Source of the DNA: Streptococcus sp. Marseille-P6264
GTDB lineage: Bacteria > Bacillota > Bacilli > Lactobacillales > Streptococcaceae
DNA length: 64,000 nucleotides
Assembly (NCBI RefSeq): GCF_902460355.1
Contig: NZ_CABPTO010000004.1
Location: 124,001-188,000, forward strand
Direction of reading: 5' to 3'
Made by a program: the position numbers and the translations under genes. Positions 35,572 through 44,646 of this stretch are shown piece by piece. Within the stretch, counting starts at the first letter, position 1, and each line of letters opens with the position of its first letter. The notes under the pieces are model-generated. The model was not told the DNA's origin and ran no database searches. It worked only from the letters and a program-made list of their open reading frames with translations.

Positions 35572-35851
35572 TAAGTCGTAAAGCCCTTTTCCAATAAGCC
35601 CTAGACATCTGTCGCATCTGACAAGGAGCAACCCATGTCTGCCATTCCGCTTTATCAACTCCAAAGCCGCCTACTAGAATAATATCTTTTTTAAGCCACA
35701 CAAAAAGCCTCATAAGAACTTCTAAGGAAACCAGCACGGGTCATTAAAAGTTACTTATGAAGCCTATGAAATGTTCCTTGTCTCTAGGAAAGAAGCAAGC
35801 TATCTTTTGCCTAGCCTTAAACTACTGACGTTTAGAAGGCGCGCAATTCTT
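35572..35851. other. Intergenic region upstream of the lipid operon
   Basis: About 280 bases between dtd and the lipid operon. It has short frames only. I see no intact gene and no clear terminator hairpin for dtd. Confidence 0.35.
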
Positions 35852-36295
35852 TCATCGATTTTTAGTGTCTAGCAGAATGGTCACTGGTCCATCATTTACC
35901 AATTCCACCTGCATATCTGCTCCGAACACGCCCGTCTTGACTGGCACTTGCTCAGCTAATAGCTGGTTAAACTTGTCATAGAAGGGACTAGCCATATCCG
36001 GCTTGGCTGCTCCTGTAAAGGCTGGCCGATTGCCCTTTTTGGTATCTGCATGGAGCGTAAATTGGGAAATGGAAAGAATCTCCCCTCCGATATCTTGAAC
36101 AGAAAGATTCATCTTATCCTCAGCATCGGAAAAAATCCGCATATTGACAATTTTCCTGACTGCATAGTCCATATCTTCCTGACTATCCTCAGGCCCGACG
36201 CCTACTAAGAGCAGAAGACCTTGTTCAATGCTGCTGTGCAGCTGCTGGGTGATACTAACTTGAGCACGTTTGACGCGCTGAATGACGATTTTCAT
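35852..36295 (-). CDS. dtd: D-aminoacyl-tRNA deacylase
   Basis: 147 residues, full length. The family signatures are present: [17 protein letters not shown] (near residue 77) and the [12 protein letters not shown]-terminus with the Gly-cisPro-type loop region. The enzyme hydrolyses D-amino acids from tRNA in the cytoplasm. It sits 48 bases downstream of rel on the same strand, the common Firmicutes order rel-dtd, and is likely co-transcribed with it. Confidence 0.95.
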   Translation of the reverse strand: MKIVIQRVKRAQVSITQQLHSSIEQGLLLLVGVGPEDSQEDMDYAVRKIVNMRIFSDAEDKMNLSVQDIGGEILSISQFTLHADTKKGNRPAFTGAAKPDMASPFYDKFNQLLAEQVPVKTGVFGADMQVELVNDGPVTILLDTKNR

Positions 36296-36343
36296 ATTTT
36301 TTCCTTTATTTTCTGACTAACATCCACTCTGACAAGCTCCAAC

Positions 36344-38563
36344 TTAACCATTGGTCCGTTTGACCGAATACACCTCTGGCACGCTCTTGATCTTATCCAC
36401 CACCGTCGTCAGCATGGACAGGTTGGCAATGCCAAAAGAAACATGGATATTAGCAAATTTCATATCCTTAGTTGGCTGGGCATTAACCGTTGAGATATTT
36501 TTGGTGGTATTGGACAGAACCTGCAGCACATCGTTAAGGAGGCCAGACCGATTAAGACCATAAATATCAATGTGGGCTATATACTCTTTAGTCGAGTTAT
36601 TTTCTTCCCATTCCACATCAAGCAAGCGCTGCTCGTAATTTTCCTGAGCCTTGAGATTCATGCAGTCCTGCCGGTGGATGGCTACGCCGCGTCCTTTGGT
36701 AATATAACCAACAATGTCGTCACCAGGCACAGGATTACAGCATTTGGCAATACGAATGAGGAGACCAGACGCCCCCTGAATGACCACACCGCCTTCGTGC
36801 TTGACCTTAAGGGTGTCTTTTTTATTTTCGACCTTAACTTCACCGCCCTTGACCAATTCCTCTGCTTCTGCTCTAGCCTTGGCCCGCTCTTCCTCACGGC
36901 GCTCTTTTTCTGTCAAACGATTGAAAATACTAATGGCACCGATCTCACCGAAACCAATTGCCGCAAAAAGCGCTTCTTCGGTCTTATAGCTGGTCTTTTG
37001 CAGCACATCTTCCATGTGCTTCTTGTCCATGTACTTATTGGCTACATAACCATTCTCCTGAAATTGAGCCTGCAAGAGCTCCCGCCCTTTAGAAATAGAC
37101 AGCTCCTTGTCTTGATTTTTAAAGAACTGGCGGATTTTATTTCTGGCCTTGCTGGTCTTGACAAGATTGAGCCAGTCGCGGCTAGGTCCAAAGGAGTTGG
37201 CATTGGTAATGATTTCCACCTGATCCCCAGTCTTCAGCTTGGTATTGAGTGGCACCATGCGACCATTAACCTTGGCTCCTGTCGCCTTCTCCCCGACCTT
37301 GGTATGGATCTCATAGGCAAAATCGATGGGTCCTGAGTCCTTAGGCAAAGACCGCACTGCTCCATCCGGTGTGAAGACATAGATTTCCTCCGCCAGATAG
37401 CTTTCCTTAACCGAATCAACAAATTCCTTGGCATCACCAGACTGATTCTGCAACTCCATCAGTTCCTTGATCCAATTCATCCCGATGGCAGATTCCTTGC
37501 TGTCAACCTGACCCTTCATTCCTTTTTTATAGGCCCAGTGAGCAGCGACCCCGTATTCTGCCACTTCGTGCATTTCCTTGGTCCGAATCTGAAACTCGAT
37601 CGGACCTTTAGGTCCGTAAACGGTCGTATGGATGGACTGGTAGCCGTTAGCCTTGCGGTTGGCAATATAGTCCTTGAAACGACCAGGCATGGGTTTCCAA
37701 AGCTCATGGATATAGCCCAGCATGGCATAGACATCACTGTGAGTGCTCAAAATGCAACGAATGGCAATAAGATCGTAGATCTCATCAAACCGTTTCTTCT
37801 TGTCCTGCATTTTGCGGTAGATGGAGTAAATATGCTTGGGACGACCATAAATCTTCCCATGTAGATTGCGCTCTCCCGCGTAGGTTTCAATCTTGTGGAC
37901 AACTTCCTCTACCAGAGCTTCCCGCTCTCGACGCTTCTCCTTCATCATGTGGGAGATTTTATAAAACTCCGTTGGATTGAGATAACGGAAAGACAAGTCT
38001 TCCAATTCCCATTTGACACTGGAAATCCCTAAACGATGGGCCAGAGGAGCATAGATTTCCATCGTTTCCTGCGAGATTCGCTCTTGTTTGTCTGGCCGTA
38101 AATGATTCAGAGTACGCATATTATGCAGACGGTCAGCCAGCTTGACCAAGATCACTCGAAGGTCTTCAGACATGGCCATGAGCATCTTGCGATGATTTTC
38201 CGCCAACTGTTCTTCGTGAGACTTGTATTTGACTTTCCCAAGCTTGGTCACACCATCCACAATCACGCGCACATCATGGCCGAATTCCCGCTCCAGATCG
38301 TCCAAGGTCGCAGATGTGTCCTCTACGACATCATGCAAAAAACCACAGGCTACTGAAACAGCATCCAGCTTGAGCTTGGCTAAAATTCCCGCCACCTGAA
38401 TCGGATGGACAATATAGGGTTCCCCTGACTGGCGAGTCTGCCCGCTATGGCATTCCATCGCATAGATCAACGCTTTTTGAACAAAAGCCACATCCTCTGC
38501 AGCTAAATATTTTTTTGTTAGGGCTACAACCTGATTCCCCGTTAAATTTTCTTCTTTTGGCAT
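36344..38563 (-). CDS. relA: Bifunctional (p)ppGpp synthetase/hydrolase Rel
   Basis: 739 residues. The HD hydrolase domain is intact (GYLHD-type: CGFLHDVVEDT near residue 80). The synthetase domain has RPKHIYSIYRKM and FKDYIANRKANGYQSIHTTV. TGS (YVFTPDGAVRSLPKDS), zinc-finger-like (CCNPVPGDDIVGYITKGRG) and ACT domains follow. It makes and degrades the starvation alarmone in response to uncharged tRNA on ribosomes. Followed by dtd. The 270 bases upstream include a repeat-like non-coding stretch. Confidence 0.96.
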   Translation of the reverse strand: MPKEENLTGNQVVALTKKYLAAEDVAFVQKALIYAMECHSGQTRQSGEPYIVHPIQVAGILAKLKLDAVSVACGFLHDVVEDTSATLDDLEREFGHDVRVIVDGVTKLGKVKYKSHEEQLAENHRKMLMAMSEDLRVILVKLADRLHNMRTLNHLRPDKQERISQETMEIYAPLAHRLGISSVKWELEDLSFRYLNPTEFYKISHMMKEKRREREALVEEVVHKIETYAGERNLHGKIYGRPKHIYSIYRKMQDKKKRFDEIYDLIAIRCILSTHSDVYAMLGYIHELWKPMPGRFKDYIANRKANGYQSIHTTVYGPKGPIEFQIRTKEMHEVAEYGVAAHWAYKKGMKGQVDSKESAIGMNWIKELMELQNQSGDAKEFVDSVKESYLAEEIYVFTPDGAVRSLPKDSGPIDFAYEIHTKVGEKATGAKVNGRMVPLNTKLKTGDQVEIITNANSFGPSRDWLNLVKTSKARNKIRQFFKNQDKELSISKGRELLQAQFQENGYVANKYMDKKHMEDVLQKTSYKTEEALFAAIGFGEIGAISIFNRLTEKERREEERAKARAEAEELVKGGEVKVENKKDTLKVKHEGGVVIQGASGLLIRIAKCCNPVPGDDIVGYITKGRGVAIHRQDCMNLKAQENYEQRLLDVEWEENNSTKEYIAHIDIYGLNRSGLLNDVLQVLSNTTKNISTVNAQPTKDMKFANIHVSFGIANLSMLTTVVDKIKSVPEVYSVKRTNG

Positions 38564-38835
38564 GCACTCTCTCCGCTTTCTTGCCTACTATTTTAACATT
38601 TTTAAATCAATATGAAAACCAAGAGGACTAGAATATCAGGGAGGCGCTGGGATACACTAAAGTTTCAAACATCCAGCTTGGCTCCCTGTTTCTGAGCACA
38701 GCTTTAAAAGCTTTCCAAGACCTTACAAATAGTCCCAGCCCCACGAGGTTGCTCGACGATCTGTGGCTCTTGAGCAAGCAGCTGCAACCTCAAGGATCTC
38801 TTTCTAATAAAAAGCGAGGTCGAGACACTTTTGTC
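38564..38835. other. Non-coding stretch upstream of rel, related to the dispersed hairpin repeats
   Basis: Contains GGCGCTGGGAT, CAGCCCCACGAGGTTGCTCGACGATC-like segments (split here) and several GC-rich inverted pairs. GCTGGGACTATTTG on the minus strand and the final GAGGTTGAGACA hairpin recall the 176-bp repeats, but the similarity is only local. No gene. The rel promoter should lie at its left end. Confidence 0.4.
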
Positions 38836-38842
38836 TCAACCT
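38815..38842 (-). terminator. Terminator overlapping the end of the 46-residue gene
   Basis: GAGGTTGAGACA and TGTCTCGACCTC arms with an AAAG loop, then GCTTTTTATT on the minus strand. Its left arm includes the stop codon of the small membrane protein. Confidence 0.75.
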
Positions 38843-38976
38843 CCGTGATGAAAATGATGTACTTTCTCCATATGAGCTATATCTTTTAGAAACTCATAAT
38901 AGGCATAGATGAGGTAACCAGCAGAGGCCACACCCAAAATAGCTATTGATACTTCAAATAAGGTAGACAAAGACAT
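38836..38976 (-). CDS. 46-residue membrane protein
   Basis: A small gene: ATG after the very strong ribosome site GGAGAGGAGGTTTATC, one hydrophobic helix (about residues 5-26: VSIAILGVASAGYLIYAYYE), and a His-rich tail (HHFHHGG). A sigma-A promoter (TTGTTT-17-TATAAT, 39082-39110) gives a leader of about 100 bases, and a terminator covers the stop codon. The complete transcription unit argues strongly that it is real. I do not recognise a family. It could be a small regulator of a membrane complex. Confidence 0.7.
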   Translation of the reverse strand: MSLSTLFEVSIAILGVASAGYLIYAYYEFLKDIAHMEKVHHFHHGG

Positions 38977-39081
38977 GATAAACCTCCTCTCCTTATTTCA
39001 AACTGCAATGTGCAAAGCGACCATCAGCGGCTGTTTCGTTTCCGATTTTTTCCTTTCTAGCCTGCCTCTGGATTCACCTTT

Positions 39082-39110
39082 ATTATACCAAATTTAAGAT
39101 AGGAAAACAA
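39082..39110 (-). promoter_or_regulatory. Promoter of the 46-residue membrane protein gene
   Basis: On the minus strand: TTGTTT, 17 bases, TATAAT, with TGG before the -10. Confidence 0.65.
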
Positions 39111-39198
39111 TAGAAACCCCTTTATAAAAATACTTTTTCAGGCTTGATGAAGTAAATGACCTGCTTCAGTTGTCCATTTCTCCACCTACTCTTTAATC

Positions 39199-39236
39199 AA
39201 AAAAGCTAGGATTACTTTCCTAACTTTCTTTTTTAT
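39199..39236. terminator. Terminator after ssbB
   Basis: AAAAAAGCTAGGA and TCCTAACTTTCTTTT arms (one mismatch) with flanking A and T runs, 30 bases past the ssbB stop; it can act both ways. Confidence 0.6.
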
Positions 39237-39266
39237 CAAGGAACTCTCAGATCAGTCAGTTCGTTC

Positions 39267-39662
39267 TTAAAAAGGGAGCTCTTCTTCTGCCAGTACCAAA
39301 TCTGCCAAATCAGCTCCGCTATTATTTTCACGCAGAGCGCGCTGAGCCCGACTTTCCAGGAGCTGGAAGCTATGACAGAGCACCTCTGTCACATAATGAG
39401 TGGCCCCCTCTTTTTCATAGCGACGAGTCCGCAACTCACCATCCAGAGAAATCAAGCTGCCCTTACTTGCATAGCTGGCTAAAGTCTCAGCTAGACGCCC
39501 CCAGACAACCACATTTACAAAATCCGCCTCACGCTCACCACTCTGAGATTTATAAGGGCGATTCACCGCCACTGTCGCACGCGCGACCGACTTGTCATTT
39601 GCTGTCTTGTGTAGCTCTGGTGTAGCCGTCAACCGGCCAATGATGATGACTTTATTATACAT
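39267..39662 (-). CDS. ssbB: Competence-type single-stranded DNA-binding protein SsbB
   Basis: 131 residues, shorter than the housekeeping SsbA (about 155-165) and matching pneumococcal SsbB. OB-fold segments: MYNKVIIIGRLTATPELHKT and DFVNVVVWGRLAETLASYASKG. The short linker ends in the acidic tip EEELPF used for protein docking. SsbB stores internalised single-stranded DNA during natural transformation. A TGCGAATA cin-box lies 21 bases upstream of the ATG, so the gene should be controlled by ComX. Ribosome site: AGGAGGAAAGAAT. Confidence 0.9.
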   Translation of the reverse strand: MYNKVIIIGRLTATPELHKTANDKSVARATVAVNRPYKSQSGEREADFVNVVVWGRLAETLASYASKGSLISLDGELRTRRYEKEGATHYVTEVLCHSFQLLESRAQRALRENNSGADLADLVLAEEELPF

Positions 39663-39682
39663 ATTCTTTCCTCCTACTTATC

Positions 39683-39690
39683 TATTCGCA
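39683..39690 (-). promoter_or_regulatory. cin-box (ComX/sigma-X promoter element) of ssbB
   Basis: On the minus strand TGCGAATA, matching the TNCGAATA combox of late competence genes. It is placed just after the terminator of the upstream gene and before ssbB. Confidence 0.75.
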
Positions 39691-39695
39691 GGGAA

Positions 39696-39726
39696 TCAAA
39701 AAAAGTTACAGAAATTTGTAACTTTT
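39696..39726 (-). terminator. Terminator of the SDR gene
   Basis: AAAAGTTACA and TGTAACTTTT form a perfect 10-bp stem with a six-base loop and a T-run on the minus strand, 12 bases after the stop codon. Confidence 0.85.
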
Positions 39727-39738
39727 CGAGAAAATTCT

Positions 39739-40500
39739 TTATTTTTTATGCACCATGAAACCTGTCGCCTGTTGATTGGCCATAATAGTCATATCTGTAA
39801 TCTGCACACGACGAGGCTGACTGGTCACATAGACCACTGTATCTGCAATATCCTGAGCTTGCAAGGCCTCAATTCCCTGATAGACGGTGGCAGCACGCTC
39901 TTTGTCACCGTGGAAACGTACCGCAGAAAAATCTGTTTCGACAATTCCAGGCTGAATGGTGGTCACCTTGATATCCGTTGCAATGGTATCGATTCGCAGT
40001 CCATCTGAAAAAGTCTTGACAGCAGCCTTGGTGGCTGAGTAAACAGCTGCACCTGCATAGGCATAGATTCCTGCGGTTGATCCCATGTTGATAATATGAC
40101 CTTGATTGGCTGCTACCATAGAAGGCAAGAAACAGCGAGTGACTGCCATCAAACCTTTGACATTGGTATCCAACATGGTCAGCATATCCAATTCTTCATA
40201 GTCTTGATAGGGAGCCAAGCCAAGAGCTAGTCCAGCGTTATTGACCAAAATATCAATCTGCCTTATCGTTTCCAAAATATCGAAGCAGACAGTCTTGACC
40301 ATAGCCATATCCGTGACATCCAGTGGAAAAGTCCAAACTGTTTGATTTGGATAGGTTACTGCAAACTCTGATTTGAGGGCTTCCAGTCTGTCTGTCCGTC
40401 GCCCCGTTAGAACGACATTCTCCCCCTGCTCCAGATAAGCTCGCGCAATGGCTTCACCGATTCCTGATGTCGCTCCTGTAATCACAACATTTTTTGCCAT
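39739..40500 (-). CDS. Short-chain dehydrogenase/reductase (YdfG-like)
   Basis: 253 residues. Classical SDR pattern: nucleotide-binding TGATSGIGEAIARAY (TGxxxGIG, near residue 8) with TGRR after beta-2 suggesting NADP preference, NNAG near 88, catalytic Ser in MGSTAGIYAYAG and YSATKAA with the Tyr and Lys. Closest in style to the YdfG/serine 3-dehydrogenase group that reduces hydroxy acids. Substrate unknown. It lies 40 bases downstream of ytpR and may be in the same transcript. Confidence 0.88.
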   Translation of the reverse strand: MAKNVVITGATSGIGEAIARAYLEQGENVVLTGRRTDRLEALKSEFAVTYPNQTVWTFPLDVTDMAMVKTVCFDILETIRQIDILVNNAGLALGLAPYQDYEELDMLTMLDTNVKGLMAVTRCFLPSMVAANQGHIINMGSTAGIYAYAGAAVYSATKAAVKTFSDGLRIDTIATDIKVTTIQPGIVETDFSAVRFHGDKERAATVYQGIEALQAQDIADTVVYVTSQPRRVQITDMTIMANQQATGFMVHKK

Positions 40501-40541
40501 CTTATTTCCTTCTATTTGGTGTATCAGATACTGACAACTCC

Positions 40542-41168
40542 CTAGGCAGTCCAGTGTTTAGCTGGGTCGAATGGAGTTCCGACAACTTGGTCATCTGATA
40601 ATTCAATAACCCCACGTTTTTGCGGCGCATTTGGCAACTGGAGTTCCCGTGGGCTACACATCATACCAAAACTCTTTTCGCCACGGAGTTCTCCTGGAAA
40701 GATGAGATTGCCCTTCGGCATCATAGCACCAGGCAAAGCCACGATCGTCTTGAGGCCGACACGAGCATTCGGAGCACCAGCCACGATTTGAACCGTCTTG
40801 TCGGCTGCCACCTGCACTTGACAAATATTGAGGTGATCACTATCAGGGTGGGCCACCATCTCAAGGATTTCCCCCACAACAAACTTAGGCTCACGGTCGT
40901 TAACCAGCTCCGCTTGGAAGCCCTCTTTGGTCAATTCTTGGTTGAGAGTCGCAACTTGCTCATCCGTCAGCTGAACTTGTCCGCGCTCTGCAATTTCAAA
41001 AAGATTTGACAGTTCAAAAATATTCCAAGCTACTGTCTGTCCATTATCTTCGCGGTAAACACGCGCTACATTTCCTTTGCGCTCAGCGCTTAGCTTAGCT
41101 CCCTGATCATCAGCAGCGATGACCATCAGAATATCTCCAACATACTCTTTGTTGTATGTAAAAATCAT
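40542..41168 (-). CDS. ytpR: YtpR-family tRNA-binding protein
   Basis: 208 residues from the ATG following TTGGAGGAAGAA. The N-terminal half is DUF4479-like (IFTYNKEYVGDILMVIA). The C-terminal half is an EMAPII-like tRNA-binding domain (VVGEILEMVAHPDSDHLNIC, GAPNARVGLKTIVALPGAMM). This domain is shared with PheT and MetG. Usually found beside a thioredoxin-like gene, as here. The cell role is not well defined. Confidence 0.9.
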   Translation of the reverse strand: MIFTYNKEYVGDILMVIAADDQGAKLSAERKGNVARVYREDNGQTVAWNIFELSNLFEIAERGQVQLTDEQVATLNQELTKEGFQAELVNDREPKFVVGEILEMVAHPDSDHLNICQVQVAADKTVQIVAGAPNARVGLKTIVALPGAMMPKGNLIFPGELRGEKSFGMMCSPRELQLPNAPQKRGVIELSDDQVVGTPFDPAKHWTA

Positions 41169-41198
41169 TTCTTCCTCCAAAAATACTTTTAAATCTTC

Positions 41199-41513
41199 TT
41201 ATAAACTCGCTAAAAAATCATTGATTTGACTCTTGGTCTTGCGTTCACGATTGACATAGCGACCAATCTCTCGGCCATCTTCCACAACAACCAGACTAGG
41301 TATCCCATAAACATCCCATTTTTGGGCGACAGGCATATACTGATCCCGATCCACCTCGACAAAGGTAAAGTCAGGATTCTCCGCTTCTATCTCTGGCAGA
41401 AAAGGCTTGATAAAGCGACAGTCTCCACACCAATCTGCTGTGAAAAAGAAGACAGTCTTCCCCTTATGCTCTACATAAGAAGCCAGCTCCTCCATGCTTT
41501 GCGGCTGAATCAT
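41199..41513 (-). CDS. Thioredoxin-family protein
   Basis: 104 residues. Thioredoxin fold with active-site ADWCGDCRFIKPF (CGDC in place of CGPC) and the cis-proline of YGIPSLVVVEDG. The changed active site suggests a redox potential different from the main thioredoxin. Cytoplasmic. Start: the ATG in TGATG overlaps the stop of the upstream DUF4651-like gene, and it is followed by ytpR, so the three genes form an operon conserved in streptococci. Confidence 0.88.
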   Translation of the reverse strand: MIQPQSMEELASYVEHKGKTVFFFTADWCGDCRFIKPFLPEIEAENPDFTFVEVDRDQYMPVAQKWDVYGIPSLVVVEDGREIGRYVNRERKTKSQINDFLASL

Positions 41514-41797
41514 CACTCTTCCTCGTAGGTCAACTGACCATTTTCATAGACGAAGGTGAAATGGCGGTCGTCTTCTAGGACAACCCCTCCAACTGTACGG
41601 CTGTCGGTTGATTCATAAAGTTCCACATAAACCGTTGCAATCGGTCCTCGGCTGGAAAAAAACTCCCGCACGATTTGAACAATTTCTTCTCTATTACGCA
41701 GTCTTTTCTGCTCCTGCACAAGCTTGGCAGCTCCAAAGGCCAAGGCTCCTGCTCCCAAAAGAGCGGTTGTTGTTAAAATGATTTTTTTAGCTTTCAT
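41513..41797 (-). CDS. DUF4651-like small membrane-anchored protein
   Basis: 94 residues: an N-terminal hydrophobic segment (IILTTTALLGAGALAFGAA, about residues 6-24) then a small soluble domain (VQIVREFFSSRG, TVYVELYES, GGVVLEDDRHFTFVYENG). I recall the name DUF4651 for this streptococcal family. Function unknown. The start is the ATG directly after an extended -10 promoter; a longer in-frame version starting 12 codons upstream would overlap that promoter. No ribosome site precedes the ATG. Confidence 0.7.
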   Translation of the reverse strand: MKAKKIILTTTALLGAGALAFGAAKLVQEQKRLRNREEIVQIVREFFSSRGPIATVYVELYESTDSRTVGGVVLEDDRHFTFVYENGQLTYEEE

Positions 41798-41804
41798 GTA
41801 GAAT

Positions 41805-41813
41805 ATTTTAACA
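41805..41813 (-). promoter_or_regulatory. Extended -10 promoter giving a leaderless transcript
   Basis: TGT-TAAAAT on the minus strand; the hexamer ends seven bases before the ATG of the DUF4651-like gene. Transcription should start at the ATG itself or one base away. Confidence 0.5.
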
Positions 41814-41923
41814 CAAAAGCGTAGAGGCGACAAACAATATTGCAGATTTCTCAGCTTCTTCTAGTTCATCCTGTTATTCCCTTTAAAAAAGTGATAAAAT
41901 AGAGGCAGAAAGAAGGTAAATTT

Positions 41924-42988
41924 ATGTCTGACTTATTTTCAAAAATCAAGGAAGTGACCGAGCTTTCAGCAATCTCTGGTCACGAGGCACCTGTTCGCAG
42001 CTATCTGCGAGAAAAAATCACTCCTCACGTTGATGAGGTCGTTACCGACGGTCTAGGCGGCATCTTCGGGGTTCGGCATTCTCAAGCTGAAAATGCTCCC
42101 CGAGTTCTGGTTGCGGCTCACATGGACGAGGTTGGCTTCATGGTTAGCGAGATCAAGCCCGACGGGACTTTCCGTGTAGTGGAAATCGGTGGCTGGAATC
42201 CATTGGTCGTGAGCAGTCAACGCTTCAAACTCTTTACCCGTGAAGGCCGAGAAATTCCTGTAATCTCAGGCTCTGTTCCTCCTCATCTGACACGCGGTGC
42301 TGGCGGACCAGTCATGCCACAGATTGGCGATATTGTCTTTGACGGCGGCTTTGCGGACAAGGCAGAAGCTGAAAGCTATGGTATCCGTCCGGGAGACACC
42401 ATCGTGCCAGACAGCTCTGCTATTCTCACAGCTAACGGAAAAAATATCATCTCTAAAGCCTGGGACAACCGCTACGGCGTCCTTATGGTCAGCGAATTAG
42501 CTCAAGCCTTGTCTGGTCAAGAACTAGGTAACCAACTCTATGTCGGTGCCAATGTTCAAGAAGAAGTTGGCCTGCGTGGTGCCCATGCTTCTACGACAAA
42601 ATTTGCCCCTGAGGTCTTCCTAGCTGTGGACTGCTCCCCAGCAGGTGACATCTATGGCGGCCAAGGAGCCATCGGCGAAGGAACGCTGATTCGTTTCTTT
42701 GATCCTGGTCATCTCATGCTGCCAGTCATGAAGGACTTCCTCCTGACAACCGCAGAAGAAGCTGGTATCAAGTATCAATACTACTGCGGAAAAGGCGGAA
42801 CCGATGCTGGCGCTGCCCATCTCCAAAGCGGTGGTGTGCCATCTACCACAATCGGTGTCTGCGCTCGCTACATTCATTCCCACCAAACTCTCTATGCCAT
42901 GGACGATTTCTTGCAAGCCCAAGCTTTCCTGCAAGCTTTGGTCAAAAAGCTGGATCGCTCAACGGTGGACACGATTACCAACTACTAA
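41924..42988 (+). CDS. pepA: Glutamyl aminopeptidase PepA (M42 family)
   Basis: 354 residues. M42 metallopeptidase features: AAHMDEVGFMV (metal ligands His and Asp), ISKAWDNRYG (bridging Asp), VQEEVGLRGA (catalytic Glu pair) and AVDCSP. The enzyme removes N-terminal Glu or Asp from peptides in the cytoplasm and forms a dodecamer. The ATG follows AGAAGGTAAATTT. Followed by a short GC-rich hairpin (CAGCCCG...CGGGCTG, 42998-43022) that is its terminator. Confidence 0.94.
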   Translation: MSDLFSKIKEVTELSAISGHEAPVRSYLREKITPHVDEVVTDGLGGIFGVRHSQAENAPRVLVAAHMDEVGFMVSEIKPDGTFRVVEIGGWNPLVVSSQRFKLFTREGREIPVISGSVPPHLTRGAGGPVMPQIGDIVFDGGFADKAEAESYGIRPGDTIVPDSSAILTANGKNIISKAWDNRYGVLMVSELAQALSGQELGNQLYVGANVQEEVGLRGAHASTTKFAPEVFLAVDCSPAGDIYGGQGAIGEGTLIRFFDPGHLMLPVMKDFLLTTAEEAGIKYQYYCGKGGTDAGAAHLQSGGVPSTTIGVCARYIHSHQTLYAMDDFLQAQAFLQALVKKLDRSTVDTITNY

Positions 42989-43107
42989 TTTCGAGAAGCA
43001 GCCCGTTCTTCATTCGGGCTGCTATCTATTTTATCTAATATAATCTCTTTTAATTTTCCAATTTGAAGAAAATTTTGTTATAATGCTTAGCAGAGGTGAA
43101 ACTATAC

Positions 43108-44592
43108 ATGAAAAAAATTGCTTTTGATTCAGAGAAATACTTAAACCTGCAGCGCGACCATATCTTGGAGCGCATTAATCAATTTGAGGGCAAATTGTAC
43201 ATGGAATTCGGCGGTAAAATGCTGGAAGACTTCCATGCTGCCCGCGTCCTGCCAGGCTATGAGCCGGATAATAAAATCAGACTGCTCAAAGAGCTCAAGG
43301 ACCAAGTAGAGATTGTCATTGCCATCAATGCCAACAACATTGAGCACTCTAAGGCGCGGGGTGATTTGGGCATTTCCTACGACCAAGAAGTGCTGCGACT
43401 AATCGATACCTTTAATGAGCTGGATATTTATGTAGGCTCAGTGGTCATTACCCAGTATGCCGGCCAGCCAGCAGCCGATCTCTTCCGAGCTCAGCTAGAA
43501 AAGAACGGGATTGACTCCTACATCCACTATCCAATCAAGGGCTACCCGACTGATATGGACCATATCATCTCGCCCGAAGGCATGGGCAAAAACGACTATA
43601 TCAAAACCAGCCGTAACCTAGTCGTGGTGACCGCACCTGGTCCTGGTTCTGGTAAACTGGCTACTTGCTTGTCCAACATGTACCACGACCAAATCAATGG
43701 CATCAAGTCAGGCTATGCCAAGTTTGAGACCTTCCCAGTTTGGAATCTGCCCCTGCACCATCCGGTCAATCTAGCCTATGAGGCGGCGACAGCAGACCTA
43801 GACGATGTCAACATGATCGATCCTTTCCACCTGCAAACTTATGGCAAGACTACAGTCAACTACAACCGTGATATTGAAATTTTCCCAGTACTCAAACGTA
43901 TGCTAGAGCGCATCCTTGGAAAATCACCTTATGCTTCTCCAACGGACATGGGCGTTAACATGGTCGGTTTTGCCATTGTAGATAATGATGCAGCTATCGA
44001 GGCATCTCAACAGGAAATCATCCGCCGCTACTACCAGACTATTCTGGACTTCAAGGCGGAGCGCGTTTCTGAATCTGCTATCAAGAAAATCGAACTATTG
44101 ATGAACGACTTGGGCATCACACCGCTGGATCGCAAAGTAACCGTTGCTGCGCGTGCCAAGGCTGAAAGCACTGGTGACCCCGCTCTGGCTTTGGAATTGC
44201 CAAACGGCGAAATCGTAACCGGTAAGACCTCTGAACTCTTTGGTCCTACGGCTGCTGTCTTGATCAATGCCATTAAGAAGTTAGCCAACATTGCCAAAGA
44301 GACCAAGCTGATCGAACCCGAGTACGTTAAACCAATCCAAGGTCTGAAAATCAATCATCTGGGTAGTCGCAATCCTCGCCTCCACTCAAACGAAATCTTA
44401 ATGGCTCTTGCGATCACAGCCATGGAAAATCAAGATGCCGCACATGCTATGCAACAGTTAGGCAACCTCAAGGGTAGCGAAGCTCATTCGACTGTGATGC
44501 TGACCGACGAAGATAAAAATGTCCTGCGTAAACTAGGCATCCATGTGACCATGGACCCTGTTTACCAGTACGATCGACTCTATAGAAAATAA
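43108..44592 (+). CDS. DUF1846-family protein
   Basis: 494 residues from the ATG after AGAGGTGAAACTATAC. It matches in length and sequence style the highly conserved DUF1846 proteins of Firmicutes: [19 protein letters not shown] at the start, [17 protein letters not shown], and [20 protein letters not shown], a P-loop-like stretch near residue 178. The function is unknown, although structures of the family exist. Not in an operon; two hairpins follow. Confidence 0.9.
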   Translation: MKKIAFDSEKYLNLQRDHILERINQFEGKLYMEFGGKMLEDFHAARVLPGYEPDNKIRLLKELKDQVEIVIAINANNIEHSKARGDLGISYDQEVLRLIDTFNELDIYVGSVVITQYAGQPAADLFRAQLEKNGIDSYIHYPIKGYPTDMDHIISPEGMGKNDYIKTSRNLVVVTAPGPGSGKLATCLSNMYHDQINGIKSGYAKFETFPVWNLPLHHPVNLAYEAATADLDDVNMIDPFHLQTYGKTTVNYNRDIEIFPVLKRMLERILGKSPYASPTDMGVNMVGFAIVDNDAAIEASQQEIIRRYYQTILDFKAERVSESAIKKIELLMNDLGITPLDRKVTVAARAKAESTGDPALALELPNGEIVTGKTSELFGPTAAVLINAIKKLANIAKETKLIEPEYVKPIQGLKINHLGSRNPRLHSNEILMALAITAMENQDAAHAMQQLGNLKGSEAHSTVMLTDEDKNVLRKLGIHVTMDPVYQYDRLYRK

Positions 44593-44645
44593 AAACAAGC
44601 TCTGTTAAAAGCTTGTTGAAAAAGCTGGCTCTGCCAGCTTTTTTT
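44593..44645 (+). terminator. Double hairpin terminator
   Basis: First hairpin AACAAGC...GCTTGTT, second AAAGCTGGC-tct-GCCAGCTTTTTTT with a strong T-run. It lies between the convergent DUF1846 and membrane protein genes. Confidence 0.8.
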
Positions 44646-44646
44646 C

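Noticed and set aside
36572..37336. 254-codon plus-strand frame opposite rel
   Set aside because: Long, but wholly antisense to conserved Rel domains and without a ribosome site or family resemblance.
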